From Flavobacteriia bacterium (GTDB lineage Bacteria > Bacteroidota > Bacteroidia > Flavobacteriales > Flavobacteriaceae): a DNA stretch of 44,137 nt. The stretch is from positions 1 through 44,137 of the forward strand of contig JAAFHW010000002.1 of assembly GCA_013298525.1 (NCBI GenBank), in the 5' to 3' direction. A program made the translations under genes and the position numbers. Below the pieces are notes generated by a model. The model saw nothing but the letters and a program-made list of their open reading frames with translations, did not search any database and was not told the origin of the DNA. Shown here one piece after another: positions 36,050 through 44,137 of this stretch. Each line of letters opens with the position of its first letter. Position 1 is the first letter of the stretch.

Positions 36050-36859
36050 ATGAAGAAAGAAATTAAAAAGTTTTTGTCAAAGCTATTACCAAGCGGATAT
36101 TTTAAAGAAAGGATAAAGTTGGTAATCTATAGAATGAACAAGGCTAAAAATGTTGATTTTGATGTGATTAAAAACGAAGATGATAAAATTGTTTTCAAAA
36201 CAACTTACAACGATTTAACCTTTTACACCATTGAAGGATTGTATACTATTGTAGCAGACTTCGACTATTATCAACATTTTTATAAAGTGAAAGATGGCGA
36301 CTTCGTAATTGACGCTGGAGCTAATGTGGGAAATATTGCCTTGTTGTTTTCAAAGAAAGTAGGAGAAAACGGAATGGTATTTTGTTTTGAACCAGATCAA
36401 TACAATATCGATTTTTTAAATGAAAGTTTTAGATTAAATCCAGATTTGCCAAAAAATTGGAAAGTTTATGATTTACTTCTGTGGAATGAAAATACGCAAT
36501 TAGATTTTCAAGAAGCAGGAACAGTTGGTTCATCTGCAGTATGGTTTTCTGACAAAGCCAATTCGGTTAAAAAAGAGGCTGTTATGATAGATACTTGGAG
36601 TCAATTACACAACCTTAACAGACTTGATTTTATCAAAATGGATATAGAAGGTGCCGAAATAGAAGCTCTTGAAGGATGTGTAGAAATAATAAATAAGTTT
36701 AAACCAAATTTTGCAATTGCTTCTTATCATATTGTAAATAATGAGCCAACCTATATTAAATTAGAACAATTTTTTGAAAAAATTGGTTATCCATACAAAA
36801 CAATTACGTTTAGAGGAAATGAAATAATTACCTTTGCAGGCCCAACAATACAAAAATAA
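36050..36859 (+). CDS. FkbM-family SAM methyltransferase
   Basis: A 269-residue protein. GDFVIDAGANVGNIALLFSK (SAM-binding motif I at ~88-95), FCFEPDQYNIDFLNESF and LDFIKMDIEGAEIEALEG (~residue 196 onward) form the FkbM domain signature. These enzymes O-methylate hydroxyls, often of sugars in surface glycans. A basic N-terminal stretch (KKEIKKFLSKLLPSGYFKER) may bind membrane. Starts 1 nt after the GT4 stop. Confidence 0.88.
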   Translation: MKKEIKKFLSKLLPSGYFKERIKLVIYRMNKAKNVDFDVIKNEDDKIVFKTTYNDLTFYTIEGLYTIVADFDYYQHFYKVKDGDFVIDAGANVGNIALLFSKKVGENGMVFCFEPDQYNIDFLNESFRLNPDLPKNWKVYDLLLWNENTQLDFQEAGTVGSSAVWFSDKANSVKKEAVMIDTWSQLHNLNRLDFIKMDIEGAEIEALEGCVEIINKFKPNFAIASYHIVNNEPTYIKLEQFFEKIGYPYKTITFRGNEIITFAGPTIQK

Positions 36860-36875
36860 AAATCAGAATTTCTCT

Positions 36876-38420
36876 ATGAATTTAAATTTCAAAGAATACA
36901 AAACGAGTCAAGGAGAAGTTATCCTTTATGTAGGAACTCCTAATCTTGAAAAACTGGAAGAACTTTCTAAAGGTTATGGCGATATTTGGCATAGTTCATT
37001 TGAACAAGGTTATAAAAATGCTTTTCCAGATTTGGTCTATCAAACGTTTGTTTTCTTTTGGTTTATTAATGATTTTGATAATCTTGATGAATGTATCAGT
37101 TGGCGTTTAAATCCTAATCATTTTGCTGTAAGAAAATCAGTTTGGGATTTACTTGGAGGTTTTGATAATGATTTTGAAAGTATTCAATTGGCTGCTTTTG
37201 ATTTTGCTTACAATGCTGTTAGAAATAGAGGAGCCATTCCTTTATATGTTAAAGGTTTGTTTGATGTTTCAGAAAAAGAAACCATTACAGTTTCTACAAA
37301 AGATAGGTATGTTTTCTTTAGAAAGAATTTTAGAATGGCACATTCCATTTTTATGTTATATCGTAAAGGATTATGGAAACCTACAGAATGGAAAGCTTTT
37401 TTAGGTGCAAAAAGCAACTACAAACAACGTCCAATTCCAAGTGTAATTCCACCAAGAAAGCTTGACGAAATTAAAGGAAATCCAACAGTAAGTTACATCA
37501 TTCCAACCATGATGCGTCAAGATTTTACTTTGAATTTAATGGAGGATTTAAAAAAGCAAACCTATTTGCCAACTCAAGTTATTGTAGTTGATGCAACTCC
37601 AGAAAGTAGTAGAGATGAGTCGTTATATAATCCTGCGAATTATCCATTTGAAGTGATTTTTAAATGGCAAACTACAAAAGGTAGTTGTCGTGCAAGAAAT
37701 GAAGCGATTGATTTATGTACTGGGGATTATATCGTTTTTGGAGATGATGATATTAGAGTAGAAACCGATTTTATTGAAAATCATATCCGATTGCTTCAAA
37801 CTTATGGTGCTGGTGCTTGCAATGGTTTAGATATTCAAGCCGATCATCAAAAGCAAACCTTAGATGATTTGAAAGTTAAATTAGATAATTATCCTTTTGA
37901 ACGTTGGTATGTTGGTGCTTCACAGAGTTTTAGTAATGCCAATTCTTGTGTAAAAAGAGAATTTGTGACCAAAGTTGTCGGAAACGATATCAATTATGAT
38001 GGTGGTTACGGAGAAGATAGTGATTTCGGAATTACACTGACTAAAATTGGTGTCCCAGTTTTATATAATCCTTTTTCTACTAATTTACATTTGAAACCAC
38101 CAGTTGGAGGTTACCGTTTTTGGGGTTCACAAGCCAAAATTATGGGTAAAAAGCGTAAAACCCAGCCATGGGAATTGGATACACCAGTAAAAAATATTCG
38201 CCCAGTTCCAAGTCCGACAATTATGTATCAAATTCATAAGCAATTTACGCCTCAGCAATTTGTAGAATACAAGCATAAATATTTTGTAATGTATCTTTTT
38301 AGAGGAAGTAAATGGTCTATTCCATTGAAATTGATAAAATTACCTTATCGAATGATGCAGTTTAACAAGTCGGTATTCTATGCGAAAAAATTAGTTCAGC
38401 TAGGAAAAAGAACAAAGTAA
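36876..38420 (+). CDS. Glycosyltransferase family 2 with an extra N-terminal half-domain
   Basis: A 514-residue protein from ATG 36876 (MNLNFKEYKTSQGE); an in-frame ATG at 36834 lies inside the FkbM gene and is rejected. Residues ~200-400 form a GT-A domain: VSYIIPTMMRQDFTLNLMED, VIVVDATPESSRDESL, KGSCRARNEAIDLCTGDYIV, metal motif FGDDDIRV and the acceptor side GGYGEDSDFGITL. The first ~170 residues resemble the second half of a GT2 fold (LNPNHFAVRKSVWDLLGGFD followed by NDFESIQLAAFDFAYNAVRN) but lack a nucleotide-binding half. It may be a remnant of a fused or duplicated GT2, or an acceptor-binding domain. Next gene begins directly after the stop. Confidence 0.82.
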   Translation: MNLNFKEYKTSQGEVILYVGTPNLEKLEELSKGYGDIWHSSFEQGYKNAFPDLVYQTFVFFWFINDFDNLDECISWRLNPNHFAVRKSVWDLLGGFDNDFESIQLAAFDFAYNAVRNRGAIPLYVKGLFDVSEKETITVSTKDRYVFFRKNFRMAHSIFMLYRKGLWKPTEWKAFLGAKSNYKQRPIPSVIPPRKLDEIKGNPTVSYIIPTMMRQDFTLNLMEDLKKQTYLPTQVIVVDATPESSRDESLYNPANYPFEVIFKWQTTKGSCRARNEAIDLCTGDYIVFGDDDIRVETDFIENHIRLLQTYGAGACNGLDIQADHQKQTLDDLKVKLDNYPFERWYVGASQSFSNANSCVKREFVTKVVGNDINYDGGYGEDSDFGITLTKIGVPVLYNPFSTNLHLKPPVGGYRFWGSQAKIMGKKRKTQPWELDTPVKNIRPVPSPTIMYQIHKQFTPQQFVEYKHKYFVMYLFRGSKWSIPLKLIKLPYRMMQFNKSVFYAKKLVQLGKRTK

Positions 38421-40040
38421 ATGGTAAAATCAATCACTATTTTAGCAACTTCATTTAAGGAAAACGTTAGTTTTTCAAGTGATTTTAATACCAAAATAGG
38501 TGTCGATTGCCAACAAATTGCTTCTAAGTCCAATTCATTTTCTATCGAATTTGTTTTTGATGTACCAATTATTTCTTTCAGAAATCATGATTATTCATGG
38601 GTTGATGTCAATGAAACTCGAATTGCTACTTCTTTATCTTCTAAAATATTAAAACTTAGTAATGGCTTTATAGTTCAAGCCAATATTAATAGAGGTATTT
38701 GGGAAGTTAGTCCAAAAAATAAAAAGGTTCTTTTATGGAAGCTCAATCCAGAATATTCTAATTCCTTAACCGAATACACGGGAATAAAAAACACTAAAAA
38801 ATTAATATCAGCTAATTCTGCGCTTCACTTTGTGGAACAACCGAGTTTGCTTTTTACCAAAGCGGACGCTATAGAAATTAGTCGTTCTAAAATTCCGTTT
38901 TCAGCTATAGCTTGTTTTACAGATCATTGCGATTATGATACTTTACCCAATTTAAAATTACAACGTCAGTTATTTTCAAAAACTAATATTAAAACTACAA
39001 AAGGTTTTTTTCTCAATCATTTTTCAAAAAGAAATGATAATGCTTCATTTGAAAACGATAAAGAGGAATTGGAATTATGGAAAAATGACGGACATGAATT
39101 GTGTTATCATTCGCTTTCACAATCCATAAAATCTGATGCAGAAAGTTTTGAAGATTTTCAAAATTTTCAACCGCCATATGATGACATTCCTGTTTGGATA
39201 GATCATGGTTTTCAGCCGTATAATTTTTCGCTTTATAAAAACAACAAAGTTTCAAATACCACTTTTGAAAAGCAATTATCAGATAAAAAAATACAAGTTC
39301 TTTGGAATTACATTGATTCAGGAACAGCTACTTCTGGTGTTATTAATCAACTAAATACTACTCAATTTACACTAAATAATTATCGAAAAGGAATTGCTGA
39401 ATTTTCTTTTAAGACTAAATTCGTAATGCTTTTTAAGAATATCATTTTTCATTATGATAATGATGAAAATCGTGTTCGAAATTATATTGACGCTGTTGCA
39501 AATGCTCGAGCCATTATTAAAAAGAAACAGTTTTTGAAAGTATTCACTTTGATTAAGAATATAGTTCCTTTGTTAATGGTAGTTTTTAAAGTGCTATTTT
39601 TTTGGAATTCAGAGAAGAACAAACCCTACAAAGTAGCTCATTTTGCTCCAATTTTATTTAAACACAGAATTGATGCTAAAGATTTTTTTGTGTTTCAAAC
39701 TTTAGAAATGGTTGATTTTAAAAAATCTTTACATCCACAAAATATTGAATCCTTGATTAGTGAATCGGGTATTTTTATAGCACATACTTATTTCTCTGTC
39801 GATATGAGTCATTATTCAGGGAAGCTATTCAAACAAGAAGGTGTTTTTGATGATGAAGTGGTGGCTAATTTTGAGAATTTATCACTTAAAATAAGAGAAA
39901 ATAAGATTTGGAATCCAACACTTTCTCAACTCATAGAATATTTTAATATCTTTGAAGAGACGGTTTTTGATGTTGATGCTAATGGAGTTATTTATATCAA
40001 AAATCCTAACAATTTGTTATCTTCAAGAACCATTAATTAA
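38421..40040 (+). CDS. Divergent NodB-fold (polysaccharide deacetylase-like) protein
   Basis: A 539-residue protein of uncertain function. Around residues 155-165, AIACFTDHCDYDTLPNLK resembles NodB motif 1 with altered spacing, and GHELCYHSLSQS (~225) resembles motif 2, but the second zinc His position holds Gln. PYDDIPVWIDHGFQPYNFS may be a third motif. The first ~130 residues and the last ~200 have no domain I recognise; IVPLLMVVFKVLFFW (~380) is a possible membrane segment. Adjacent genes are GT2 upstream (no gap) and a FemAB/GNAT-like gene downstream sharing one base, so it forms the third deacetylase-acyltransferase pair. Activity is unproven; it may be a binding protein. Confidence 0.6.
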   Translation: MVKSITILATSFKENVSFSSDFNTKIGVDCQQIASKSNSFSIEFVFDVPIISFRNHDYSWVDVNETRIATSLSSKILKLSNGFIVQANINRGIWEVSPKNKKVLLWKLNPEYSNSLTEYTGIKNTKKLISANSALHFVEQPSLLFTKADAIEISRSKIPFSAIACFTDHCDYDTLPNLKLQRQLFSKTNIKTTKGFFLNHFSKRNDNASFENDKEELELWKNDGHELCYHSLSQSIKSDAESFEDFQNFQPPYDDIPVWIDHGFQPYNFSLYKNNKVSNTTFEKQLSDKKIQVLWNYIDSGTATSGVINQLNTTQFTLNNYRKGIAEFSFKTKFVMLFKNIIFHYDNDENRVRNYIDAVANARAIIKKKQFLKVFTLIKNIVPLLMVVFKVLFFWNSEKNKPYKVAHFAPILFKHRIDAKDFFVFQTLEMVDFKKSLHPQNIESLISESGIFIAHTYFSVDMSHYSGKLFKQEGVFDDEVVANFENLSLKIRENKIWNPTLSQLIEYFNIFEETVFDVDANGVIYIKNPNNLLSSRTIN

Positions 40041-41110
40041 TGAATTTTATAATTACCAAAGACCCAAAATGGATTCAAAAATGGGACGAATTTCTATTAA
40101 ATGAAAGTCGTGGTAGTCATTTAATTTATTCCCAATGGTTGCAATCTTATGCTTCTTATGGTTTTGATTATGAGATTTTTATTGTTCATGAAGACGAAGT
40201 AATTATTGGCGGATATGGTGCGGTAATTGCTAAAAGTTTTTTCTTCAAATTTTATATAGTTCCACATGGACCAATTGTTATTGCTGGAAAGGAAGATAAA
40301 TTAGAATATATTTTAAGTCAGCTTTCTATTCAAGCCAAAAAGAGAGGATGTTGTTATGTGCAATACAGTTTGCCAATTTCGAATGAGGTTGCTATTGAGT
40401 CTAATGGATATTCTTCCAAAAGTTTAAGTGGCACTAAATTAATTGGGAAAGAAGGCAATTTATTCAAATATGTTTACAGTAATTACGGAATAAATTGGGT
40501 TGATTTTAATACAACAACTTCAGCCGATGAATTATTACAACAAATGTCTGTTCAAGTAAGACGAAATATTAATTTGTCTTATAAAAACAATGCAATAATT
40601 TCTTTTGCTAAAACAGAAGATGAATGTAAATTTGCCTACCAAGCCATTGAAGATAATGCCAAAGAAGCTCATTATTCCGTGAGGGCTTTTGAAGATTTTA
40701 AAGCCACAATTTTAGAATTAGTAGCCAAAGAAAGAGCTTATTTGCTAACTGCAAAAATTGATGGAGTTATTAAAGGAGCTGGATTTGCAGTAAATTGTGG
40801 AAATCATTTGACTTATATTTCTGGTGGAACTAAAAAAGAGAAGCCCGATTTGAAATTAGGTTATTTATTGCATTGGGAACTCATCAAGAAGTCTTACGAA
40901 TTGGGTTATAAAGGATACAACATATCTATGGGAGGTTCAAAAGGCGTAATAGAATTTAAAGCCAAATTCAATACACAAACCATCTCATTTGAAAAACCAC
41001 ATCGACATATTATAATAAAGCCAATAGTTTTTAAATTATATTTAATATTAAATTCTATTTTTGTTAAAAATAAGAAAACCATTTCTGTTTTATTAAAACG
41101 TTTCAAATAG
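40040..41110 (+). CDS. FemAB/GNAT-like acyltransferase
   Basis: A 356-residue protein with two GNAT-like halves, as in the FemAB family. The N-terminal half has DPKWIQKWDEFLLNESRGSH and YIVPHGPIVIAGKEDKLEYI; the linker LLQQMSVQVRRNINLSYKN is the typical R-R-x-I-x-x-A/S region; the C-terminal half has AYLLTAKIDGVIKGAGFAVN and GYKGYNISMGGSKGVIEFKA followed by KFN, the G-x-x-G-I-x-x-F-K-x-x-F pattern near the C-terminus. FemAB proteins transfer aminoacyl or acyl groups to amines. Similar proteins occur in exopolysaccharide loci next to deacetylases. Role inferred: N-acylation of a sugar amine. Confidence 0.78.
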   Translation: MNFIITKDPKWIQKWDEFLLNESRGSHLIYSQWLQSYASYGFDYEIFIVHEDEVIIGGYGAVIAKSFFFKFYIVPHGPIVIAGKEDKLEYILSQLSIQAKKRGCCYVQYSLPISNEVAIESNGYSSKSLSGTKLIGKEGNLFKYVYSNYGINWVDFNTTTSADELLQQMSVQVRRNINLSYKNNAIISFAKTEDECKFAYQAIEDNAKEAHYSVRAFEDFKATILELVAKERAYLLTAKIDGVIKGAGFAVNCGNHLTYISGGTKKEKPDLKLGYLLHWELIKKSYELGYKGYNISMGGSKGVIEFKAKFNTQTISFEKPHRHIIIKPIVFKLYLILNSIFVKNKKTISVLLKRFK

Positions 41111-41118
41111 TACTCCAA

Positions 41119-41862
41119 ATGAAGATTGAAAATAAAGATTTTTGGGAAAAAGAAAATATTATTGCTACTCAAGAAGTATTAAAAAAGGCTTCCGATTTTG
41201 AGGAATTTATGTTCGAAAAAGCAAAAGAACGCTATAGTTCTATTGGAAGCATTCAATCTATTAAAATTTTTGGTTGCGGAACAGGTAGAGAAATTGAATC
41301 TATTGCAGAGTTTTACAATCCAACAAAAATTGTAGCTTCTGATATTTCTGAAAATATGATTGCTAAGTGCAATGAAAATTTGAAGCTGTGGAAAATTGAT
41401 TCCATTACAGAAACCGTTGTTGGCGATGCCAAAGCTTACAATAAAGTGGATAATGTATTTGATTTGGTAACCATTTTGAATAGTATGTTAACCTACGTTC
41501 CTGTAAGACAAGATCGATTGACAATTTTTAAAAATGCTCTTCAAATATTGAAGCCTAAAGCGACCATTATTGGTACTGTTCACAATCAAGTTGGAGCAAC
41601 TGCTAAAACCTATTATTTTAAGTTTAGAGGTTTGTTTTCCTTTGTTTTAGGAGAAAAAGTTGGTAATAGAAATACAGGTTTCAACGGATATAAAGTACCA
41701 GGATATTACTACAGTAAAAAAGGTTTGATAAACGACTTAATGACTGCTGGATTTAAGGATGTTGAAGTTTATTCACTTGAAGAATATTATGCTTTGTATG
41801 GTAAGAAATATAACAGAAAAACTGGTTACAATAACTTAATCTTTATAGCAACAAAACCCTAA
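41119..41862 (+). CDS. Class I SAM-dependent methyltransferase
   Basis: A 247-residue protein. SIKIFGCGTGREIESIAEFY (~50-65) is SAM motif I; KIVASDISENMIAKCNENL is motif II, VFDLVTILNSMLTYVP is motif post-II, and LQILKPKATIIGTVHN is motif III. The N-terminal KDFWEKENIIATQEVL fits small-molecule or sugar methyltransferases of this group. Lies 8 nt after the FemAB-like gene and 5 nt before a GT2. Acceptor unknown. Confidence 0.83.
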   Translation: MKIENKDFWEKENIIATQEVLKKASDFEEFMFEKAKERYSSIGSIQSIKIFGCGTGREIESIAEFYNPTKIVASDISENMIAKCNENLKLWKIDSITETVVGDAKAYNKVDNVFDLVTILNSMLTYVPVRQDRLTIFKNALQILKPKATIIGTVHNQVGATAKTYYFKFRGLFSFVLGEKVGNRNTGFNGYKVPGYYYSKKGLINDLMTAGFKDVEVYSLEEYYALYGKKYNRKTGYNNLIFIATKP

Positions 41863-41867
41863 TTTCT

Positions 41868-42878
41868 GTGGGAAATTCATCTAAAGTTTGTTTGATTGTT
41901 TGCACGTACATGCGCGCGAAACCCTTGTTGAATTTATTAAATTCAATTAAAAATCAAACGCTTTATCCTGATGAAATTTTAATTATTGATGGTTCTACCA
42001 ATGATGAAACTAAAATTGTTTTAGAACAAAATCAATTTGATAAACTCATTTACTTTCAAGTTCCACCAGAACATAGAGGTTTGACACGTCAACGAAATTT
42101 TGGAACATCAAAAATTGGTGAAGGAATGGAAATCATTTGTTTCTTAGACGATGATACCGTTTTAGAACAGAATTATTTTGAGAATGTTGTAAAAACTTTT
42201 AATGAAAATCTTGATGCGGTTGGAGTAGGAGGTGTTGCTATTAATGAGAATAAATGGAAAGTAAATGATAAAGGAATAAAACAAAGTTCCAAATATTACA
42301 CTCTTGAAAATTACTACATTAAAGAATCTTCTAGAAATTATCTAAGAAATATTTTAGGATTAGGCGCCAATGAGTTACCAGGAATAATGCCAGAATTTTC
42401 TAATGGAAAAACATGTTATTATCCATTAAATGGAAAGGCATATCCAGTTGATTTAATTGTAGGAATGTCCATGAATTTTAAGAGAGAAGTTTTCAATAAG
42501 ATAAAATTCTCAACTTATTTTGAAGGTTATGGCTTATATGAAGATGCCGATTTTTCTCTAAGAACGTTACAATTTGGACAGAATTATATTGCAACATCGG
42601 TTCAGTTAAGTCATTATCATGATCATTCAGGTAGACCAAATAAATATAATTATGGCAAAATGGTATTGCGAAACGGATGGTACGTTTGGCGAGTAAAATA
42701 TCCAAATCCGAGTCTTGTAGCAAGATTTAAATGGAATTCTATTGCTTTTTTATTAACTTTAATCCGATTTACAAATATTTTTACCACCAATAAACCTAAG
42801 GAAGCTTTTACAGAAAGTTTGGGTAGAACTGTTGGTTGGTTTAGTTTGCTTTTCAATAAACCCAAAAGAAATGATTGA
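41868..42878 (+). CDS. Glycosyltransferase family 2
   Basis: A 336-residue GT-A enzyme starting with GTG (MGNSSKVCLIVCTYMRA). ILIIDGSTNDETKIVLEQN, PPEHRGLTRQRNFGTSKIGE, metal motif CFLDDDTVLEQNYF (~90-103) and the acceptor side FEGYGLYEDADFSLRTLQFG (Glu-Asp catalytic cluster) define it. The C-terminal part is hydrophobic. It overlaps the next gene by 8 nt. Sugar specificity unknown. Confidence 0.88.
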   Translation: MGNSSKVCLIVCTYMRAKPLLNLLNSIKNQTLYPDEILIIDGSTNDETKIVLEQNQFDKLIYFQVPPEHRGLTRQRNFGTSKIGEGMEIICFLDDDTVLEQNYFENVVKTFNENLDAVGVGGVAINENKWKVNDKGIKQSSKYYTLENYYIKESSRNYLRNILGLGANELPGIMPEFSNGKTCYYPLNGKAYPVDLIVGMSMNFKREVFNKIKFSTYFEGYGLYEDADFSLRTLQFGQNYIATSVQLSHYHDHSGRPNKYNYGKMVLRNGWYVWRVKYPNPSLVARFKWNSIAFLLTLIRFTNIFTTNKPKEAFTESLGRTVGWFSLLFNKPKRND

Positions 42879-44137
42879 TATAAATAGATTTAAGAATATT
42901 TTTTTTAAAGTAAATACTCAAAGTATCACAATACTTGCGATGCTTTTTTTGTTTGTAAATGCTTATTTACAAGTACTTTTTTTTAATCAAACTTTTATGA
43001 ATGTTGGCGCCAATGCTGACGAAACGGCTTACAGAGAGTTTTTAAATGCTACTACTGATTTTAGTTTTAGTTTGGTTTCTAATGCACAAGCACAACCCTA
43101 TGCGTTTTTTGGATTATTGTTGAATAAATTTTTTCAAGACGCTCAATTTACCAACCGATTAATAAGCTTAATTTCTGCAGTTTTCTTATTGCTTTTTCTC
43201 TTTAGATATTATAAAAAACAAAAATTTACAAACCTTATACAAGGGAATCCTTTTATTAGTAATTTGATTGTTTTTAATGTTTTATCTTCTGTTTTATTAG
43301 TGTTATCTTGTCATTTTGTGGGAACATCAGATATGATTTCTGTTGCATTTGCATTGCCAGCTTTCATACTTTTAACCGAAGTTTTATTTTATAAAAAGCA
43401 GCATAGTGTTATTATTATTGGATTATTGTTTGCACTATCATTCACTTCGCGACCAACATTTTTAATCAGTTTAGCTGCATATTTATTGAGTATTCTTTTT
43501 ATAATGAGAAAACAATTATTTTCAAAGCAATTGATTTTTGTTGGTTTGTTTTTTGTTGCATTTACGGCATTAATTAATTTTAGCCCTATTGTAAATCAAG
43601 GAAAAATTGTTTTAGATATTAAAACAATTGCTAAAGAAACTGGAACTTCATGGTTTGAAATGAATTATTTGATGGCAAAAAAATGGGATGCAGGAGAAAT
43701 ACCAAATACGCAATGGCTTTCAAGTGATGATGTTATACAATATAAAAAGGAACATCCAGATTTTGTTTTTCCTAAAAATTATAGTGACATTATGGTTAAC
43801 GATACAGGAATGTTTACCAGACAATTACTACGTATGTTTGGAACTTCAATGTATTCTTCCTTTAGATATATGTATGTGTTATTTCCATTTTTAATTGTAT
43901 TTCCATTTTTGAAAAAGAAAGAAGAAGATTTAGTAATCAATAAAACAGTTTATTTTACCCTAAGTTTTTATTTTATTTCGTTACTGATTTTTATAATAAG
44001 TGCTATAAAATTAATGGAATTTAGATGGATGCACATCGCTATAGTTTTTTATGCTTTCTATACTATTAATGCTACCAAAACGATATCAGAAAATAAACGA
44101 ATTGTACTTTTTAATAGCGTTTTTGTTGTTGGAATTC
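42871..44137 (+). CDS. Multi-spanning GT-C-like membrane protein, 3' end outside window
   Basis: From ATG 42871 the frame is open for 422 codons to the window's last bases, with no stop. TM1 is near residues 18-40 (SITILAMLFLFVNAYLQVLF). The first periplasmic loop has NVGANADETAYREFLNAT, whose Asp-Glu pair fits the catalytic acidic motif of GT-C enzymes. AQPYAFFGLLLNKFFQDAQF and TNRLISLISAVFLLLFLF parallel the P-x-Y-x-x-x-x-x-L region and following helix of PMT/ArnT-like proteins, and LSFTSRPTFLISLAAYLL is also typical. Such enzymes use polyprenyl-phosphate sugars on the periplasmic side. Polymerase or ligase is an alternative. The start overlaps the GT2 by 8 nt. Confidence 0.72.
   Translation, partial: MIDINRFKNIFFKVNTQSITILAMLFLFVNAYLQVLFFNQTFMNVGANADETAYREFLNATTDFSFSLVSNAQAQPYAFFGLLLNKFFQDAQFTNRLISLISAVFLLLFLFRYYKKQKFTNLIQGNPFISNLIVFNVLSSVLLVLSCHFVGTSDMISVAFALPAFILLTEVLFYKKQHSVIIIGLLFALSFTSRPTFLISLAAYLLSILFIMRKQLFSKQLIFVGLFFVAFTALINFSPIVNQGKIVLDIKTIAKETGTSWFEMNYLMAKKWDAGEIPNTQWLSSDDVIQYKKEHPDFVFPKNYSDIMVNDTGMFTRQLLRMFGTSMYSSFRYMYVLFPFLIVFPFLKKKEEDLVINKTVYFTLSFYFISLLIFIISAIKLMEFRWMHIAIVFYAFYTINATKTISENKRIVLFNSVFVVGI

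Noticed and set aside
36834..36875. Upstream ATG for the two-part GT2
   Set aside because: It lies within the end of the FkbM gene and adds a low-complexity Lys/Gln/Asn stretch; ATG 36876 is preferred.
43688..43894. 68-residue plus-strand ORF
   Set aside because: It lies in another frame inside the large open GT-C-like gene, which has coherent membrane-protein sequence.
1..44137. tRNA, rRNA, insertion sequence, integrase or phage genes
   Set aside because: I read through for transposase or integrase motifs, terminal inverted repeats and tRNA-like cloverleafs and found none I could support.

Overview
The window is AT-rich DNA from a member of the Bacteroidota, most likely Flavobacterium or a close relative. 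The reasons are the very low GC, genes packed with 1-10 nt overlaps, little sign of Shine-Dalgarno sites, several TTG/GTG starts, a few boxes matching the Bacteroidota -7 consensus TAnnTTTG, and protein families typical of flavobacterial surface-glycan loci. It is one long surface polysaccharide/glycan biosynthesis region. I see no rRNA, tRNA, IS element, phage or CRISPR. Genus is inferred from sequence style; no phylogenetic marker gene is present.

Region 1 (1-20617, all +) is a Wzx/Wzy-type assembly locus. It holds an SGNH-like protein cut by the left edge, a hexapeptide acyltransferase, a Wzx flippase, several GT4 and GT2 glycosyltransferases, a second acyltransferase and an EpsG-type Wzy polymerase. 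These are followed by a NodB-type deacetylase plus GNAT pair. Next comes a compact set resembling C. jejuni pglC-pglD-pglE-pglF (phosphosugar transferase, N-acetyltransferase, aminotransferase, 4,6-dehydratase), which should make UDP-diNAc-bacillosamine or a close relative and load it onto undecaprenyl phosphate. The export machinery ends the region: a Wza-like outer-membrane lipoprotein, broken by an exact 5-bp tandem duplication, and a Wzc-type tyrosine kinase with a (Tyr-Gly)x10 tail. The cognate PHP-type tyrosine phosphatase lies convergently on the minus strand (20624-21361).

Region 2 (21462-28270, +) starts with a PglK/MsbA-like ABC flippase whose first ~38 codons are out of frame by one base at a T6 run. 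A GT2, a SAM methyltransferase and a sialic acid set follow: CMP-sugar synthetase (neuA), Neu5Ac synthase (neuB), a serine-acetyltransferase-like enzyme, and hydrolysing UDP-GlcNAc 2-epimerase (neuC). A hairpin plus T-run terminator closes the block at 28239-28270. NeuB and NeuC look strikingly like the meningococcal enzymes.

Region 3 (28358-44137, +) holds glycan assembly and modification genes: a second deacetylase + GNAT pair, a GT-B transferase of unclear donor, GT4s, an MBOAT + SGNH O-acetylation pair, an FkbM methyltransferase, a two-part GT2, a third deacetylase-like + FemAB/GNAT-like pair, another methyltransferase and GT2, and a multi-spanning GT-C-like protein cut by the right edge.

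Taken together, the genes describe a lipid-linked glycan starting with a bacillosamine-type sugar, extended by many GTs, possibly sialylated, and heavily decorated by acylation, deacetylation and methylation. The most notable points are two independent frameshifts in export/flipping genes, the threefold recurrence of an adjacent deacetylase-acyltransferase pair, and a sialic acid pathway with no recognisable sialyltransferase.
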